From Angiostrongylus vasorum (lineage: Eukaryota; Nematoda; Chromadorea; Rhabditida; Metastrongylidae), in assembly GCA_018806985.1 (NCBI GenBank), contig JADANN010000369.1, positions 620,001 through 684,000 on the forward strand: a stretch of DNA of 64,000 nucleotides. The letters are read 5' to 3'. Shown piece after piece: positions 1-11,839 of this stretch. Position numbers and translations under genes: made by a program. A model generated the notes under the pieces. That model was not told the origin of the DNA, searched no databases, and saw nothing but the letters and a program-made list of their open reading frames with translations. How positions within the stretch are numbered: the stretch's first letter is position 1; every line of letters starts with the position of its first letter.

Positions 1-2220
1 CCACAACGTCCCTTCATAGGTGTTTGGAAGACTCATTTTCACACATGTAATGTGAAACCTAAGATCTCTCCTATTCGTTTCGTTGCACCACTTGAAACCG
101 TAATCAGACGGGGTCAGTTCTATAGTATTGCCTTAACGAATAGCCTCTTCTTTCATGTAGGCGATTAGGGGAGGATTAGGAATCTAGATATTCACGTTTG
201 TAAGTGGGGTAAGTTTTATATAAGGTTCTGCCTTTTGGGATTGTCATCAATTTTCTCGAAGAGAGTTCTATGCAAAAAATAAGATAAACAGTTCTTTAGC
301 ACTTTATTCACCACAACTTAGAACCTTCAAAAAGTTTGTTAAGTCGAACTTAGTGACACGTATTCACAACGAAAACTGGACCAAATGGTGTCTTTTAATG
401 AGGACAAGATGAATGCCACTGCTTATATTTGTATTCGTACAAGTTCACTTTTCTGAAAATGTGAACGTGGGATCAGAAACAAACAGGTTTCTCAAAGTCT
501 CTTTTGAGAATCAGTCGAAGGCAATTCTTTCCACAGGTGTAGCTGAAATCTGTCAGCATTCGTTCAGGCGGCTCAACGACTCATGTCGTGGAAACGACAT
601 CGTGAACAAAGCGAACGTGTTGCAGCTGCCGACAATCTTCACATATTGAGCATACTTCATATAGAGGTAACAAAACAACATCTCATTCACAATGAATCCA
701 CCATAAAAGTCCCGCCGAAACACGAGACTTAAAATTTACATCAATGCTTTAGAGAACATTGACTCACAATATTACCATCTAAAGAAGAAAACAAGAAAGC
801 ACATTGTTAAGTAAGGCAAAACTTGTAGTTCCTATGAAAAATGTACTTAGCCAGATGATCAAAGATATTTGTGCAGAAATGTTCGAAACACACAAGGCGC
901 CCTTCAGAGCGAAGCGGGCAGGCCGCTTTGAGATAACGTCCACTACGTTGTGCCAGGCATAGAACAGAAATGGAGATACTTTATCACGGCACTTAATCCA
1001 GTGTGTATATGCGCAAGAAAATGTACGGAGAAGATTTCTGGATCTAAAAATACGGCGGGCTATATGTTAGACAAATCGTGTGGTAGTGTGCACTTCTCAT
1101 CATACTGCTTACCACACATAAATTTTTGTAGGTACTACTGTCCATAATCTCAAATTTGGGCTGTTAAACCCTTGTAAAAAATAATATTAAGAGAAGACTG
1201 ACAAGTGAAACTAGGACAAGAAATGTCTACACAACATATACAGTCGCAACGTCAAGAAAAAAAGTGCAACATAAGCACGGGATGCGATCACAACAAAATA
1301 AAGTTTTTTCAGTAGATTCACGGTATATTTTGATCAGAAAGAAGTATTGTACAACTATCGCTTATGTGGAAGAAAAGCGCAGTAAATACATTCTAATTCA
1401 TAAGGAGAAGGAGCAGGGGGAAATGTAGCTGAACGGAGTGGCGTTACTTTCCCTTGAAGTAGGCGTAAATAGATGTGACGTGGCTGTGGCATGTCATCTC
1501 CCCGTGCCTAGTGTGCTTAGCATGGCGTGGACGAACGGTTTGCTAGGTGACAAATCGCATATATGGGACAATGTATAACTAACATGAGAAATGTATAGTA
1601 GTATAAGAAGGTGGAGAGTATTCTCTACGAGGCACAGAACAGCCGTGGGCAATACAAAAAGAGTGTGAATCAAATCAGATGAAGCAAAACGTCGACTGTG
1701 TTGAGTTCATGGATTCTTATGCTGGTCTCCTGACACATTGACAGTGAAAGAACAATTTGCGTGCACTATGCCAACATGGTGATTTAACAAGAATCACAAC
1801 GAAGCATTCAATCAACAGATCGTGAGACATGTGTCATTTCTTATTGCACTATTGTTAATTAGGAGGAACCCACGATCAAAATCAGTTCTGAAAATCTTCT
1901 CATGACAGATCGTTTTCTGAGCCAGAACTACTAGAAGAGAAAGTTGATAAATCGTATATATATTAACACTGCATCCAACGAGCATGTGAGAAGTGGAGCG
2001 ACGCAGGTGAAACATTTCCAAACGAAGACGGAAACCTACAAAGCCACGAATACAACACCAGACCCTTTTTGTCATAATACACACCATTGGCTTTTTACTC
2101 ATCACATCAATAAGTCGTATAAAAAGCAATGTTTTCACGAAAATCGCAATACTGTAGAATCCGATACATAGAAAAAAGTTATCCGACTATCTAATGAAAC
2201 AAATTTCTCGCACTAAATAG
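1..2220. other. Intergenic stretch, nothing recognised
   Basis: No exon chain, RNA gene or clear transposon is visible on either strand. The short open frames present have no recognisable motif and no matching splice sites. The composition is AT-rich like the rest of the spacer DNA. Confidence 0.5.
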
Positions 2221-2224
2221 TAGA

Positions 2225-2520
2225 GAAGGGGCGCGTGTGGCGCAGTGGTAGGAGGCGGCATGCAACACAAACGTGAAATCGATCCACGCGCCCATGGCCC
2301 ACCAAGCCTTGCATCCCTCCGGTGTTGGCAAATTCGTACCAGACTTGTCTGGGAAGATAGCAGCACTGGCTCGATACATCGATAGGCCACCGCCAGTCAT
2401 TGTAAAGGCCAGATGTGCATTCAATCACCTCCAAACGATGCTTAGTGAAGTCGAGTGTATGGCGCATCCCTCAGGGGACTGATCAACGATGAGAGCTTTG
2501 TCCTTTATCCTTTAAATAAT
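2225..2520 (+). repeat. tRNA-derived SINE, family B
   Basis: The copy starts with a tRNA-like head: a pol III A-box-like TGGCGCAGTGGT at about 2,237 and a weak B-box-like AATCGATCC about 35 bases on. A shared body follows (TTGGCAAATT, CCAGACTTGTCTGGGA, CTGGCTCGATACATCG) and a tail rich in TTTATCC. Related copies lie at 9.4, 10.7, 15.6, 17.6, 19.8, 31.4, 41.5, 52.9 and 62.1 kb, in both orientations. Family membership is seen directly; pol III origin is inferred from the boxes. Confidence 0.8.
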
Positions 2521-2548
2521 AGAGAATCAGGTTAGCGGTTACATATAT

Positions 2549-3842
2549 TAGGGTTGATACATATGAAATGTCCGATCTTATTGTTTTAATTTCTCGTGTG
2601 GTCTTCTAAACAGAATTTTTGCCCTTTATGTATGTTTAATATAAATTTTTTAAACCACAAAGTCTGCTCTTTCTAAATTTAGTATTGATTTTTCTCAAAA
2701 TTGATTACTTTAACATTTTGCTAGGTTTTAACTTTGATGTAGATCGATGTGGTATTCGTGTACTTTTTTTTGTTCGAGTGGAAGAGTGGACCTATTGCCG
2801 CGGCTGGAGCTCGGAATATCATCAAATTTGGGGGTGAAGGTAATACTGGCAATCAACACTGCGAACATGGCTCCGCAAATCCGGCTCTGACGATTTCGAC
2901 CTCGAAGTTAAGGAAGGCCGTAGACGTCCCAGTGATTTGACGACGACGAATGAAAGGCACTAGTGGAAGCAAACACGCGAACAATTGTTGGAGAGCTTGC
3001 AGAACACATTGGCGTAAGCGCAGGAACAATTTCCACTAACTTGAATCGCATAGGAAACACAAGAACAAAACTCGACAAGTAGGTGCCGCACGAATTAAAC
3101 CAAAATTTGAAAAAATTCGCCGTTTTTGAAGCGTCAGCTAATCTTATTCTGTGCAACGAAAACGACCATTTTCTTGATCGAACTGTGACGTGCAACAAGA
3201 ATTGGATTCACTACGACTACCGGCCATGTTCAGCTCAATGGTTGGATTGCAATCAGGCTTCAAAGCAGTTCTCAAAGCCGAGCTTGCACCAAAAAAAGGG
3301 TTATAGTGACTATTTGGTGGTTGCAGCTGGACTGATTCATCACAGCTTTTTGAATCCGGGCGAAACGATTACGGCAGAGAAGTATTGTCAACGAATCAAC
3401 GAAATGCAGACCCCAACAAAAACGACCGGCATTATTCAACAGAAAAAGAGCAATCCTTCTCAACGACAACTCCCGGCTTCACGTTGTACAACCAGCGTTG
3501 CAGAAGTTGAACGAGTAAGGCTACGAAACTTTGCCTCATCCGCCATATTCATCAGATCTCTCGCTCTCGCCTACCAGCTATCACTTGTTCAAACACCTTG
3601 AGAGCTTCATGCGCGAGAAATGTTTTATCAACCACGAGCAACCAAAAAAATGCCTTCAACGAATTCATCGCTTCCAGAACTCCAGTATTTTGTGCAGCCA
3701 GAATGAGTAAACTTGTTTCTAGTCGGAAAAAAATGTGTTGATTATGAAGGTGTTCAATTTGATTAACAACACTTAGCATGAGAAAAGTTATGGTTATTTA
3801 AAGTTTACATTTAAATCGGACATTTCATATGTTACAGACAAA
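2549..3842 (+). mobile_element. Degenerate mariner-type DNA transposon
   Basis: The element is about 1.29 kb, the usual mariner size. Its ends are inverted: CATATGAAATGTCCGAT at about 2,560 is mirrored by ATCGGACATTTCATATG at about 3,815. Between them lies a broken transposase on the + strand. The helix-turn-helix region reads (in shifted frames) GELAEHIGVSAGTIS near 2,990. VPHELNQN at 3,083 and SFLNPGETITAEKYC near 3,350 are typical of mariners. It is inactive: frames are shifted, the first catalytic Asp (TCDEKW in relatives) reads TCNKNW, and the last Asp region reads SPTSYH. A 3' remnant of a related copy lies at 29.2 kb. Confidence 0.85.
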
Positions 3843-3944
3843 TACTTGAGATCTTTTCGTTATTGTATTTGCAACTGCTTCCTCGAATCTAATCAGCGAG
3901 CAGGCTTCCCTTATGGCCGCAGTGATGATAAGAATTGTTTGGTC

Positions 3945-4155
3945 TGTACGAAGTCCTTAAGAGTCACCACCCTTGTGGATCAGTGGGGGATTCGCCACCA
4001 TGCGAGTAGTTTGATACCAGGACGGTGGTGGATTCTGGTATTGGTTTACTCTTAGCTGGGCTTTTTGATGGAAACGCCGGAGTCCTTCTCAGCATGGGAG
4101 ACCCTGCCGAGGTGACGAATCCCTACCCTGTACATCGCAGTCCGACATCCAGGAA
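3945..4155 (-). repeat. SINE family A, truncated copy
   Basis: This is a minus-strand copy of the about 380-bp repeat seen complete at 42,985-43,378. It keeps the middle block with the hairpin arms ATACCAGGA/TCCTGGTAT and the 5' block (CATGGGAGACCCTGCC on the + strand). The 3' end is missing. Confidence 0.75.
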
Positions 4156-4500
4156 CATACAATCATACACATAACTCATACGATTTCTCCAATTGGAATT
4201 ATCTTGGCCGGTTTTTTTCTTTTCTTGCTTGTAAATTTTAGAACCTAGTTCTGCATTTTAGCAGTTTTTTACGGAATATCAATTCACTGCGAAATTAAAA
4301 AAACTGACCTTTTCCCAACGCGTTCAGTTATGACGGAAGCCGCACAGTACCCGCTCTGCCTAAAAAACAGACCACAACGTGTGTGTAAGTCCAGATTGAT
4401 GCTGTAATCCTAGTTGTACCAGAACGAAAGTTTAGTATGGAACTTCGTGTTCAAAAAATTGAAGAGGAACTGAAAAATCGGTGAAAAAAAATTGTTCTTA
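4156..4500. other. Spacer or unrecognised 5' flank of the RTE element
   Basis: AT-rich spacer without exon structure. It may include the degraded 5' end of the LINE that follows, because the true start of that element cannot be fixed. Confidence 0.4.
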
Positions 4501-4778
4501 TATTATTTCAAAGACGTGATCGGAGAGGGCTTCTACATCGTCCTTGAGCGGTCGGTTACTTTTTTCATTCCTACTTTCGTTTCTGATTTCGGTTTTAACA
4601 TCTCTACGAATTAACTAGAAGGAAGACCGAGCGAAGGATTCGTCGCCGAAAACACACCTCCCTCTGATCCACATCGTGGTGAAGACCTGGATACGCCCTT
4701 GCAAGGTTACGTCAGGACTCCAGGGAGGACCAAGCTTCAAGACAAGCAATAGGCCAGCCTCAGTACCCCGCACACTGG

Positions 4779-6079
4779 GTGCTCCCATCTATGACGTCCG
4801 GCGGTGAGACGACCGATGAGAGGCCAGAAAATCTCGTGTTAGGCAAGACGTCATTGGAACTGGATCTGACGAACACACTCACGACATGCCACGGAGATTG
4901 TTTCTTACTATGCACGTATAATGCAAGAACACTCTCCACAGACGCCGATCTTCACGCCCTTCTTGTAGCCGCAGATCGCATTAAATTTCACGTGATCGCA
5001 TTACAAGAAACAAAAAATCAAGAAGACCGACGTACGCCAATTAAAAAAACGTGACCCTTGTGATCCGTGGAGAAAAGGTCCCGTCACGAAATGTCGGCGG
5101 CGTAGGCTTTGTCTTCCACCCGTCCATTGTCCATCTCGTCAATTTAAACGAGATCCTTTTTCCCTCGCATAGCCGTCCTCCGTGTTCAACTGTCGCATCA
5201 TAAGAGGATCACTATCATCAACTGTCACCGAGCGACGCAGCTGATGAGTACGAATTAAATGCGTTCTACTATCAGTCGGAGGAATTCATCCGCAATGATA
5301 AAGCATATCATAAATTTGTTGCCGGAGACTTCAACGCCAGAGTAGGAAAGGCCAACGAGAGCGAATACAGGATCGGAAATTTTGGATTAGGAGAAAGAAA
5401 TGAGAATGGAAACCGTCTCGCAGGATTCCTGCCAGCAGCACGTCTCTTCCATGGAAACTCGTTTTTCCAGAAGAAAGAAAGCCGCTGCTGGACATGGGAG
5501 TCTCCTAACGGCATGTCTCATGCGGAGATCGACCATATTCTGACAAACAGAAGATGGTGCCTACTTGACACATCGGTAGTCCCGTCATTCTGTACTGGTT
5601 CCGATCACCGCCTTCTTCGCGCGAAGATTCGATTCAACCACAAGCTGGAAAAGAACTCTCTTCATCGACCACGAAGAAAAAGTCTAGCTGTAGACTACGA
5701 GAACATTCTGAACGAAGCTTTATCCAAACATGACTGGCAGATTAAAGAAGACCCGACCGAAGACTACGAGCTGCTTGTCGAAGGGCTAAAAAGCTGTGCC
5801 GAATTCGCCTCAGCTCCTCAAGCAAGAAGATCGGATCGCATCTCCGTCACTACTAAGGAGTTGCTCGAAAAGAGAAGGAAACTGAAGCTTGATCCTAGTG
5901 CAACACGTTTGACATGGCTAGTAATAAATGCCAGCTGCAGAATAGCTTTGCAGGAAGATCTACAACGGTACAAGCAGAAGAAACTACTGGAAGCAGCAGA
6001 GAAAAGCAGTCTGAAAAAATGCCGTCGGGACATGTGTGATTATATTCTTCCGCTGTCAGCTTTGATGAACGAAGATGGG
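4779..6079 (+). pseudogene. RTE endonuclease and linker region (broken)
   Basis: The frame opens at 4,779 and reads through CTYNARTLS and IALQETKN, the start of an exonuclease-endonuclease-phosphatase fold. It then shifts frame several times. [11 protein letters not shown] (about 5,090), VAGDFNAR (about 5,320) and [13 protein letters not shown] followed by [11 protein letters not shown] (5,520-5,630) are the later endonuclease blocks, including the catalytic SDH. A basic coiled linker follows until the inserted repeat at 6,080. It would nick target DNA for target-primed reverse transcription if intact. It is not intact. Confidence 0.85.
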
Positions 6080-6270
6080 GTCTTTCGTTTCGCCTGTCTC
6101 TCAGCTAGTTCTATCGCGTTACTCCCCGGAAAGGACAATAGCCGTTCATTCCCCACCGCAGACACTTGCGGTCCGGAGTTTTCCAAATATCTCAGCACCG
6201 TTGTAATTATATTTCGCATTGTACCCTGACATTAAAAATAGCAGGCAGTAAATAAAACGGTAAACATTGT
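6080..6270 (-). repeat. 191-bp SINE-like insertion with 9-bp target duplication
   Basis: The inserted DNA is flanked by the direct repeat GAAGATGGG at 6,071-6,079 and again at 6,271-6,279. It interrupts the RTE linker: the LSALMNEDG block ends before it and SRHDMELIAETFY follows it. A longer relative lies at 38,785-39,087 inside another RTE copy, also with a 9-bp duplication. Both contain a tRNA-like block with a B-box-like CGTTCATTCCCC / CGTTCGTTCCCC. Relative to that relative, the 35 bases at the start of this insert are inverted. Confidence 0.8.
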
Positions 6271-6279
6271 GAAGATGGG

Positions 6280-7980
6280 ATCGTCAAAAGTTCCCGCCAT
6301 GATATGGAATTAATAGCGGAAACGTTCTACACCAACCTTTTCCGTTGCACAATCCCTGTCCCGGACCCTAATATCCCCGCTGGAGAAAAAACCACCTGGA
6401 ATTCTTCCGTCGGAGGTTCAAGTTGCGATAGACAGCATGAAAAGAGGCACAGCACCAGGACCAGACAATGTCACCGCCGATTTCCTTAGAGCTGGAGGCC
6501 ACAATTTACGTGTATTTCTCGCAAATCGTATGACAGCCTACCTTCAAAAGGAAAAAAATCCCAGACCAGTGGAGGACCATGGTCATCATGCCCAGGAAAG
6601 GAGACCGAAGGGATCTTCGTAACTACCGTCCCCTATGCTTGTTGAGTGTACTCTACAAGCTCTTCACGAAGATTATCCTCTTGCGCATATCAAGGACATT
6701 GGATGAGGCGCAACCAGACGAACAAGCAGGATTTCGGAAAGGATTTTGCTGTATGGACCAAATCCAAACCGTGTCCAAGGTCATCGAAGTTTGTCGGGAA
6801 TACCACCTGACTCTAGTCCTAACCTTTGTCGACTGTGAAAAAAGCGTTTGACAGTGTCGAAACGAATGCAATCCTATCAGCGCTCGTCGACCAAGGAGTG
6901 GACCCGTCCTGCATAAGAACTCTGTGCGACTGTTATCGGAAATGCACTACGAAAATACAGCTTTTCCATCGACCTCTACCATACCCATAGGAAAAGGGGT
7001 TCGACAGGACGACACAATATCGCGAAAGCTGTTCAGTGCCGCAGTGCAGTGGATAATGAAGTCACTCGACTGGGATGAGAAAGGCAAACGTATTCATGGA
7101 AAATTCCTATCAAACCTTCGCTTTGCCGACGACATTGTCATCTTCTCAAGAAGTACTAGCGAAGCAGAGATGATGATCAACGAGCTCAACGAAGCTGGGG
7201 AAAAACACTGGACTTCGCATAAATCGAAAGAAGACCCAGTTCATGAAAAAACCCATGGTGCGAAGGCGGAAAAATTGAATTGGATGGCTCTCTCATTGCA
7301 GAGACCACCTCGTACGTATACCTTGGGCGATCAATGAGCATGGAAAACAACATGAAGGAGGAAATAGATAGAAGAAGGAGAGCACCTTGGGCCGCATTCG
7401 GGGCTCTCAAAGAAGCCACCGCCCAACTGAAAGGACCCGAAAATCCGCGCTCATCTCTTCGATTCTACGGTCCTCCCATCGCTCTGTTATGCTACGGAGA
7501 CATGGGTTGATACTTTAACTACGTCAAGAATGCTTCGCACTACTCGCAGAGAGCTTGAGCGATGTCTTCTGAAATATAACCGGCACTCTCAATATCTAGC
7601 CGGGATGCGAAGCTCTGACCTTCGAAATCTGTCACCTTTCTCTTCTTCGAGATCCAGGAGAATACACATCGATAGCGAAACATAGATGAGCCGGTCACAT
7701 AATGAGAAGAAAAAAACGGACGACAGATGGACGAAAAGAACAGTAGAGTGGACTCCAAGAGAATGCAAACGTCCCCCAGGACGACCACCTACACGTTGGG
7801 CGGACTTTGTGTTCGTAAACAAAGTTAATCAGCTGTACCCGCAGCTGCAGTTGTTTTACAGATCACGGTACGAGACTAGCAAGCGATACCATGCTCGAAC
7901 AAGACCACCACCATGGACTACGATTGCGAGAGAAAGGAACGAATGGCATATGTACTGGGGTCAGCACAGCTCGTGAAGAC
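6280..7980 (+). pseudogene. RTE reverse transcriptase and C-terminal region (broken)
   Basis: Blocks of reverse transcriptase follow in order through shifting frames: PGPDNVTADFLR (about 6,450), DLRNYRPLCLLSVLYKLF (6,612), QAGFRKGFCCMDQIQT (6,724), LVLTFVDCEK (6,813) followed by FDSVETNAILSAL, then LRFADDIVIFSRS (about 7,116) with the catalytic FADD. The C-terminal region with CKRPPGRPPTRWADF (about 7,765) and WTTIARERNEW (7,915) is typical of RTE elements. Several stops and shifts separate the blocks. Confidence 0.88.
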
Positions 7981-8059
7981 GGACCGTCCAAGTATCCAAG
8001 TAAGTAAGATCGGAGTGATTGTAGGCTTTTAACATCAAATAGACACATTTTAGATAGAA

Positions 8060-8205
8060 GTGAACTGTATGGGAATGAAACGGACCCACATTCCAATGGC
8101 AAATGGCTGTGGAGAGCCGACTCAACTCATTGCGGCTTTGAAGAAGAAGATGTTGAAACGTTTCGCGAATAAAACTTGTTTAACAACCTCGTATAAGCTC
8201 ATGAG
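8060..8205 (+). repeat. Single 3'-end monomer with hammerhead-like motif
   Basis: GGCT TTGAAGA at 8,134 is followed by a short arm and GAAACG. Some 25 bases on comes AACAACCTCGTATAAGC, the same terminal block as in the Penelope-like 3' ends and foldback arms elsewhere. The core is mutated (TTGAAGA for CTGANGA). Confidence 0.55.
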
Positions 8206-8759
8206 TAGAAAAAAAACACTATTTATGAATCGAAACAAGAAACATTGGTGGGCACACATCTTTATCAAGAAAACAGAGCTTTAATTACACTAACACTATG
8301 AGATTAGAATTTTTGAGTACATATAACAAAAATCAATTAGGTTAACAGTCATCCATCTAAGGTGTCCGACGTAAACCATTGTCATAACAATCCGCACCAA
8401 TAATTTCAATAGAAAATCCTTATCTGGACAGCATCTTCTAAGCTGCTTTGATAAAACACCGAGAATGCCTCTAGGATGCAGCAGATATGAACGTGAAAGT
8501 TAGACCGAGTAAAATCAAGATGAAAAGTTACAAAGAGTTTCCATGCATCCCTTCAACGAACTCTAGAATTTTCCTTTTTGTATATCGTTTCAGTTTACCA
8601 ACAAGCACCAGGTGATACATCACATATAGTTCACGCATACGTTGGTAAAAGGTTGAAGGTTCCCGGTCGATCATCTACTGTGCTATCGTAATGAAGCAAT
8701 TTGTTTTTCAACACCGACTAGTGATTCACCTCGACACAAATAAATATTATTTCTTTAGA
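8206..8759. other. AT-rich spacer, nothing recognised
   Basis: No exon pattern, RNA gene or named repeat is seen between the monomer and the foldback element. Confidence 0.4.
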
Positions 8760-9290
8760 TTATTAAGCCAGCATGAGGCTATTATGGAACTTTATTTCGG
8801 ATAACGTTTCAACGCCCTCGTCTTCTTCAGAGTCGGACTGCTTCAAATCGGTGGTCCATAGTCGGTCGCTCTTCGTCAAGGTGTGGGCTTTCGTAGTCAC
8901 ATCGAGTCAGATCTTCCAGAGTGCACTACTAGTCGAAGAAAAAATCACTCCGTAGTGCCCTTTTATATACAGCAGTTGTTGATTCTTTGTGCGCTGGTTG
9001 CGGTAACACCGACTGTTGCATGATGCGTTGTCACCCTGAAGACAGATCAAAATGGACAGCAATGGATCAAGAAATTTCCCTATATTGAATTATACAGAAG
9101 GTCGCGGCCGAGTGAAGCTCTTCATTCAAGCTGTGCTACACTCCAGAAATTTGACTCGATGCGACTGCGAGCACCCAGATCGCGGATACGAACGGCTGTG
9201 GACAATCAATTCGAATCAATCCGGCTCTGCAAACGAAGACGTGGAAACGCCTAATAAACGTAACACAACATCCTTGCATAAGCCGAATAG
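8760..9290. mobile_element. Inverted-pair element with hammerhead-like ends
   Basis: A minus-strand arm (about 8,765-8,925) and a plus-strand arm (about 9,125-9,285) are inverted copies of one unit. Shared landmarks on the + strand of the right arm are GACTCGATGCGACT, then CGGCTCTG, then GAAACG. On the left arm the same order is read on the minus strand (GACTCGATGTGACT, CGACTCTGAAGA, GAAACGTTA). The outer edges keep a trace of the terminal block (CATGAGGCT on the left). The unit lies 55 bases after the preceding spacer and ends before a SINE B. Confidence 0.6.
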
Positions 9291-9417
9291 TGTAAAGAAC
9301 TATGGTCATGGAATGTGCGGATATAAAAAACACAGAGATGGACTCAGCACAGTGTGCAAAATATTTCAAAGTGCTGATAGCAATGCATTTGCACAATGGA
9401 CCATGGTAAATAAAGTA

Positions 9418-9700
9418 AAAGGATAAAGCTCTCTGCGTTGATCAATCCCTGTAAGCGCCATGCATTCGACTTCACTAAGTATCGTTTGGAGATGACTGAA
9501 TGCATATGTGGCCTTTACAATGACTCGCCGTGGCCCACCGATATATCGAGCCAGTGCTGCTATCCTCCCAAACAAGTTTGGCACCAATTTGCCGAGCACG
9601 GAGGGATGCAAGGCTTGGTGGGCAGTGGGCGCGTGGATTGATTTCACGTTTGTGTTGCATGCCGCCTCTGACCACTGCTCCACACACGCCTTTTCGAAAC
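9418..9700 (-). repeat. SINE family B
   Basis: Minus-strand copy. The tail (AAAGGATAAAGCTCT on the + strand) is at 9,418. The body has CCAGTGCTGCTATC, and the head lies near 9,690, where the A-box is largely lost. Confidence 0.8.
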
Positions 9701-9899
9701 CCATATCTTCATCATATATTGCCGATGCTGTAAACACTCACTCGAAATACTCAATTTACCCATGTTTCTTACATCATCTACAATTAGCAAATTCACAGTT
9801 ATCTGCAGAAAGGATTGCCCTCTCTTGCAAAAAATCTTCATTTCACACAGAATAAATCCTTCTTGTACGGAATTTGTAATATTAATTCGTAATATCATG

Positions 9900-11480
9900 C
9901 TTAGTTGGATATTTGGAGGGTCTTATGTGGACTCCAGTACATTTCCATTCGTTCCTTCCCGTCGCAATCGTCATCCATAGCTGTGGACGGTTTGACAAGA
10001 CTGTTCTTCAATACGTATGCTCTTCTTATCCCAACCGAGTGACTTCATTATCCAACTGCAATGAGGCACTAAACGGCTTCCGCGATATTGTGTCTGTCCG
10101 TAGAAACTCCCTTTCTTATGGGTATAGTAAGAAGTCGATGAAAAAGCTGTGTTTTTTGTAGTGCAGTACCGATGACAGTCAGACAGATTTCTTATTTAGG
10201 ACGGAGTCCTCTCGGTGGTCGACGTGCGCTGACAGGATTGCATTCGTTTCAACACTGTCAAACGCTTTTTCATAGCCTGCAAAGGTTAGGACTAGGGAGC
10301 AGGTGGTATTTCCCGACAAGCTTCAATGACCCTGGATACAGTTGGGATGTGGTCCATTTAGGAAAATCCTTATCTAAGTACTGCTTGCGGCTCTTCATCC
10401 AATTTCCTTGTTATGCGCGACAGGATAATCTTCGTGAAGAGCTTGTAGAGTACACTCAACACTTACAAAGATCCCTTAAATCACTTTTCTTACGTAGGAT
10501 GGGCATGCGCGATTTCCTTCACTGGCCTTGAATTTTTTCCTTTTGAAAGTATGCTCTCAAATAGAAGTACACATAAAATTGTGGCTTCCTGCCCTAAGAA
10601 CGTAGGAGGTGATTTTATGCGACATTATCAAGCACTGTAGCTCTGCCTTTTTTCGTGTGCTTTCTATCGAAAGCTGAGGGGCGCGTGTGGCGCAGTGGTT
10701 TGAGGCGGCCTGCTATGCACATGGGATCGATCCCAGTGCCCCAGGCTCACCAAGCCCTCTATCCTCCCAAGGCCGCCAAATTGGTATCATTGGCTTGTCT
10801 GGGAGGAAAGCACTGGCTGGATACATCGGTAGGCCACCACGAGTCACTGTAAAGCCCAGATATGCATTCAGCCACGTCCAACGATGCTTAGTGAAGTGCA
10901 GTGCATGGTGCATCCCTCAGGGATTGATCAACGTCGAGAGCTTTATCCTTTTCTTTGTAGCAACTCGAACCTCCGACAGAAGGGATTCTAGGTGGCTCTC
11001 CTCGAGCGGCGGGTTTAGGGTCTGGGACGGGGATTGTGGAACGGGAAAGATTGGTGTAGAATAGAGGGTTTCCGTTATAAATCCCGTTTCATAGCGTGAA
11101 GTTTTGGTGATTCCACCTTCGTTCGTCAGTGCTGAGAGCGGGATATCATACTCACACAAGTCCCGACGATATTTTTTCAGACTAGCTCTTTTCACTGCCA
11201 CTTCTAGCAGTTTCCTTCTATCGGTACCGGTGCAGAATTTTTTTCGAAGTTCTTCTTCAACTTGGATTTATTGCTAGCTTGCTAAGCATGTTCCGGTATG
11301 ATCAAACTTCAGTTTCCTTCTCATATCGAGAAACTCCTTTGTGGTAATGGATATACGATCTGATCTTCCTAGTTGACGAACTGAGGCGAATTCGGCACAA
11401 CGTTTAAGTCATTCGACAAGCAGCTCGTCGTCTCAGTTAGGAGACTCTCTTGTCCAGTCGCAGCTTTCCTTCCTCTTGAA
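9900..11480 (-). mobile_element. RTE LINE fragment with internal deletion
   Basis: Read on the minus strand, the linker block (SLKKYRRDLCEYDIPLSAL, about 11,190 downward) is followed by reverse transcriptase blocks antisense to 10,560-10,160. The reading then jumps from the middle of the transcriptase to the C-terminal KERMEMYW block near 9,940, so the FADD region is missing. A SINE B on the opposite strand splits it at 10,675-10,955. Confidence 0.75.
10675..10955 (+). repeat. SINE family B inserted in an RTE LINE
   Basis: The copy starts GGGGCGCGTGTGGCGCAGTGG and carries GGGATCGATCCCAGTG as a B-box-like segment. The body follows, and it ends in GAGAGCTTTATCC. RTE sequence on the minus strand lies on both sides. 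Confidence 0.85.
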
Positions 11481-11839
11481 AAAATGGGTTGCCCCGGAAG
11501 AGACGCGCTACAGGCACGAGTTCTGCGACAAAGTACATTTATGAAATCAAAAAATATGGTCATTATCAGACCTCTTTACCTACACTTATGTACAATGTAC
11601 GATTGCAACGTGGAGTTGAAATCTCTTTCAGAAAAGCGTTACTTCTTGATGTAAACAACTCATCACACGGCTACAGTGACTAACATCAAAACGATCTAAA
11701 AAGATGTTTCGTACATTACTACGCATGGCAAGCACCTGCCCAGCATATCTGATAGTAAATCTGTAGTCAAAGTTTGCCGTACCAAGTCGCACGATTCTTC
11801 CTTTAGCTCCCTACTTGTGCACACAGAAGTGGCTGTTGG
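11481..11839. other. Spacer, nothing recognised
   Basis: No gene or named repeat is supported between the RTE fragment and the Penelope-like fragment. Confidence 0.4.

Larger units (their letters stand above)
4500..8012 (+). mobile_element. RTE-clade LINE retrotransposon, degenerate but near full length
   Basis: This is a non-LTR retrotransposon with an apurinic-type endonuclease followed by reverse transcriptase, the layout of the RTE clade. The 5' untranslated part from about 4,520 matches the reversed copy at 17.9-18.7 kb. The 3' end is recognisable because it shares GACGGACCGTCCAAGTATCC (7,978-7,997) and a short tandem AAGT-type tail with the SINE A family. Many stops and frameshifts make it non-functional. 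A 191-bp repeat has jumped into it at 6,080-6,270. Confidence 0.88.

Noticed and set aside
2187..2482. Overlapping open frames on both strands at the first SINE B
   Set aside because: They are repeated wherever SINE B occurs and reflect the SINE sequence, not a protein.
9052..9426. Open frame of 124 codons as a gene
   Set aside because: It runs through the right arm of an inverted-pair element and into a SINE B tail, with no family motif and no splice context.
10172..10531. A + strand gene of 119 codons
   Set aside because: It is the antisense of an RTE reverse transcriptase on the minus strand.
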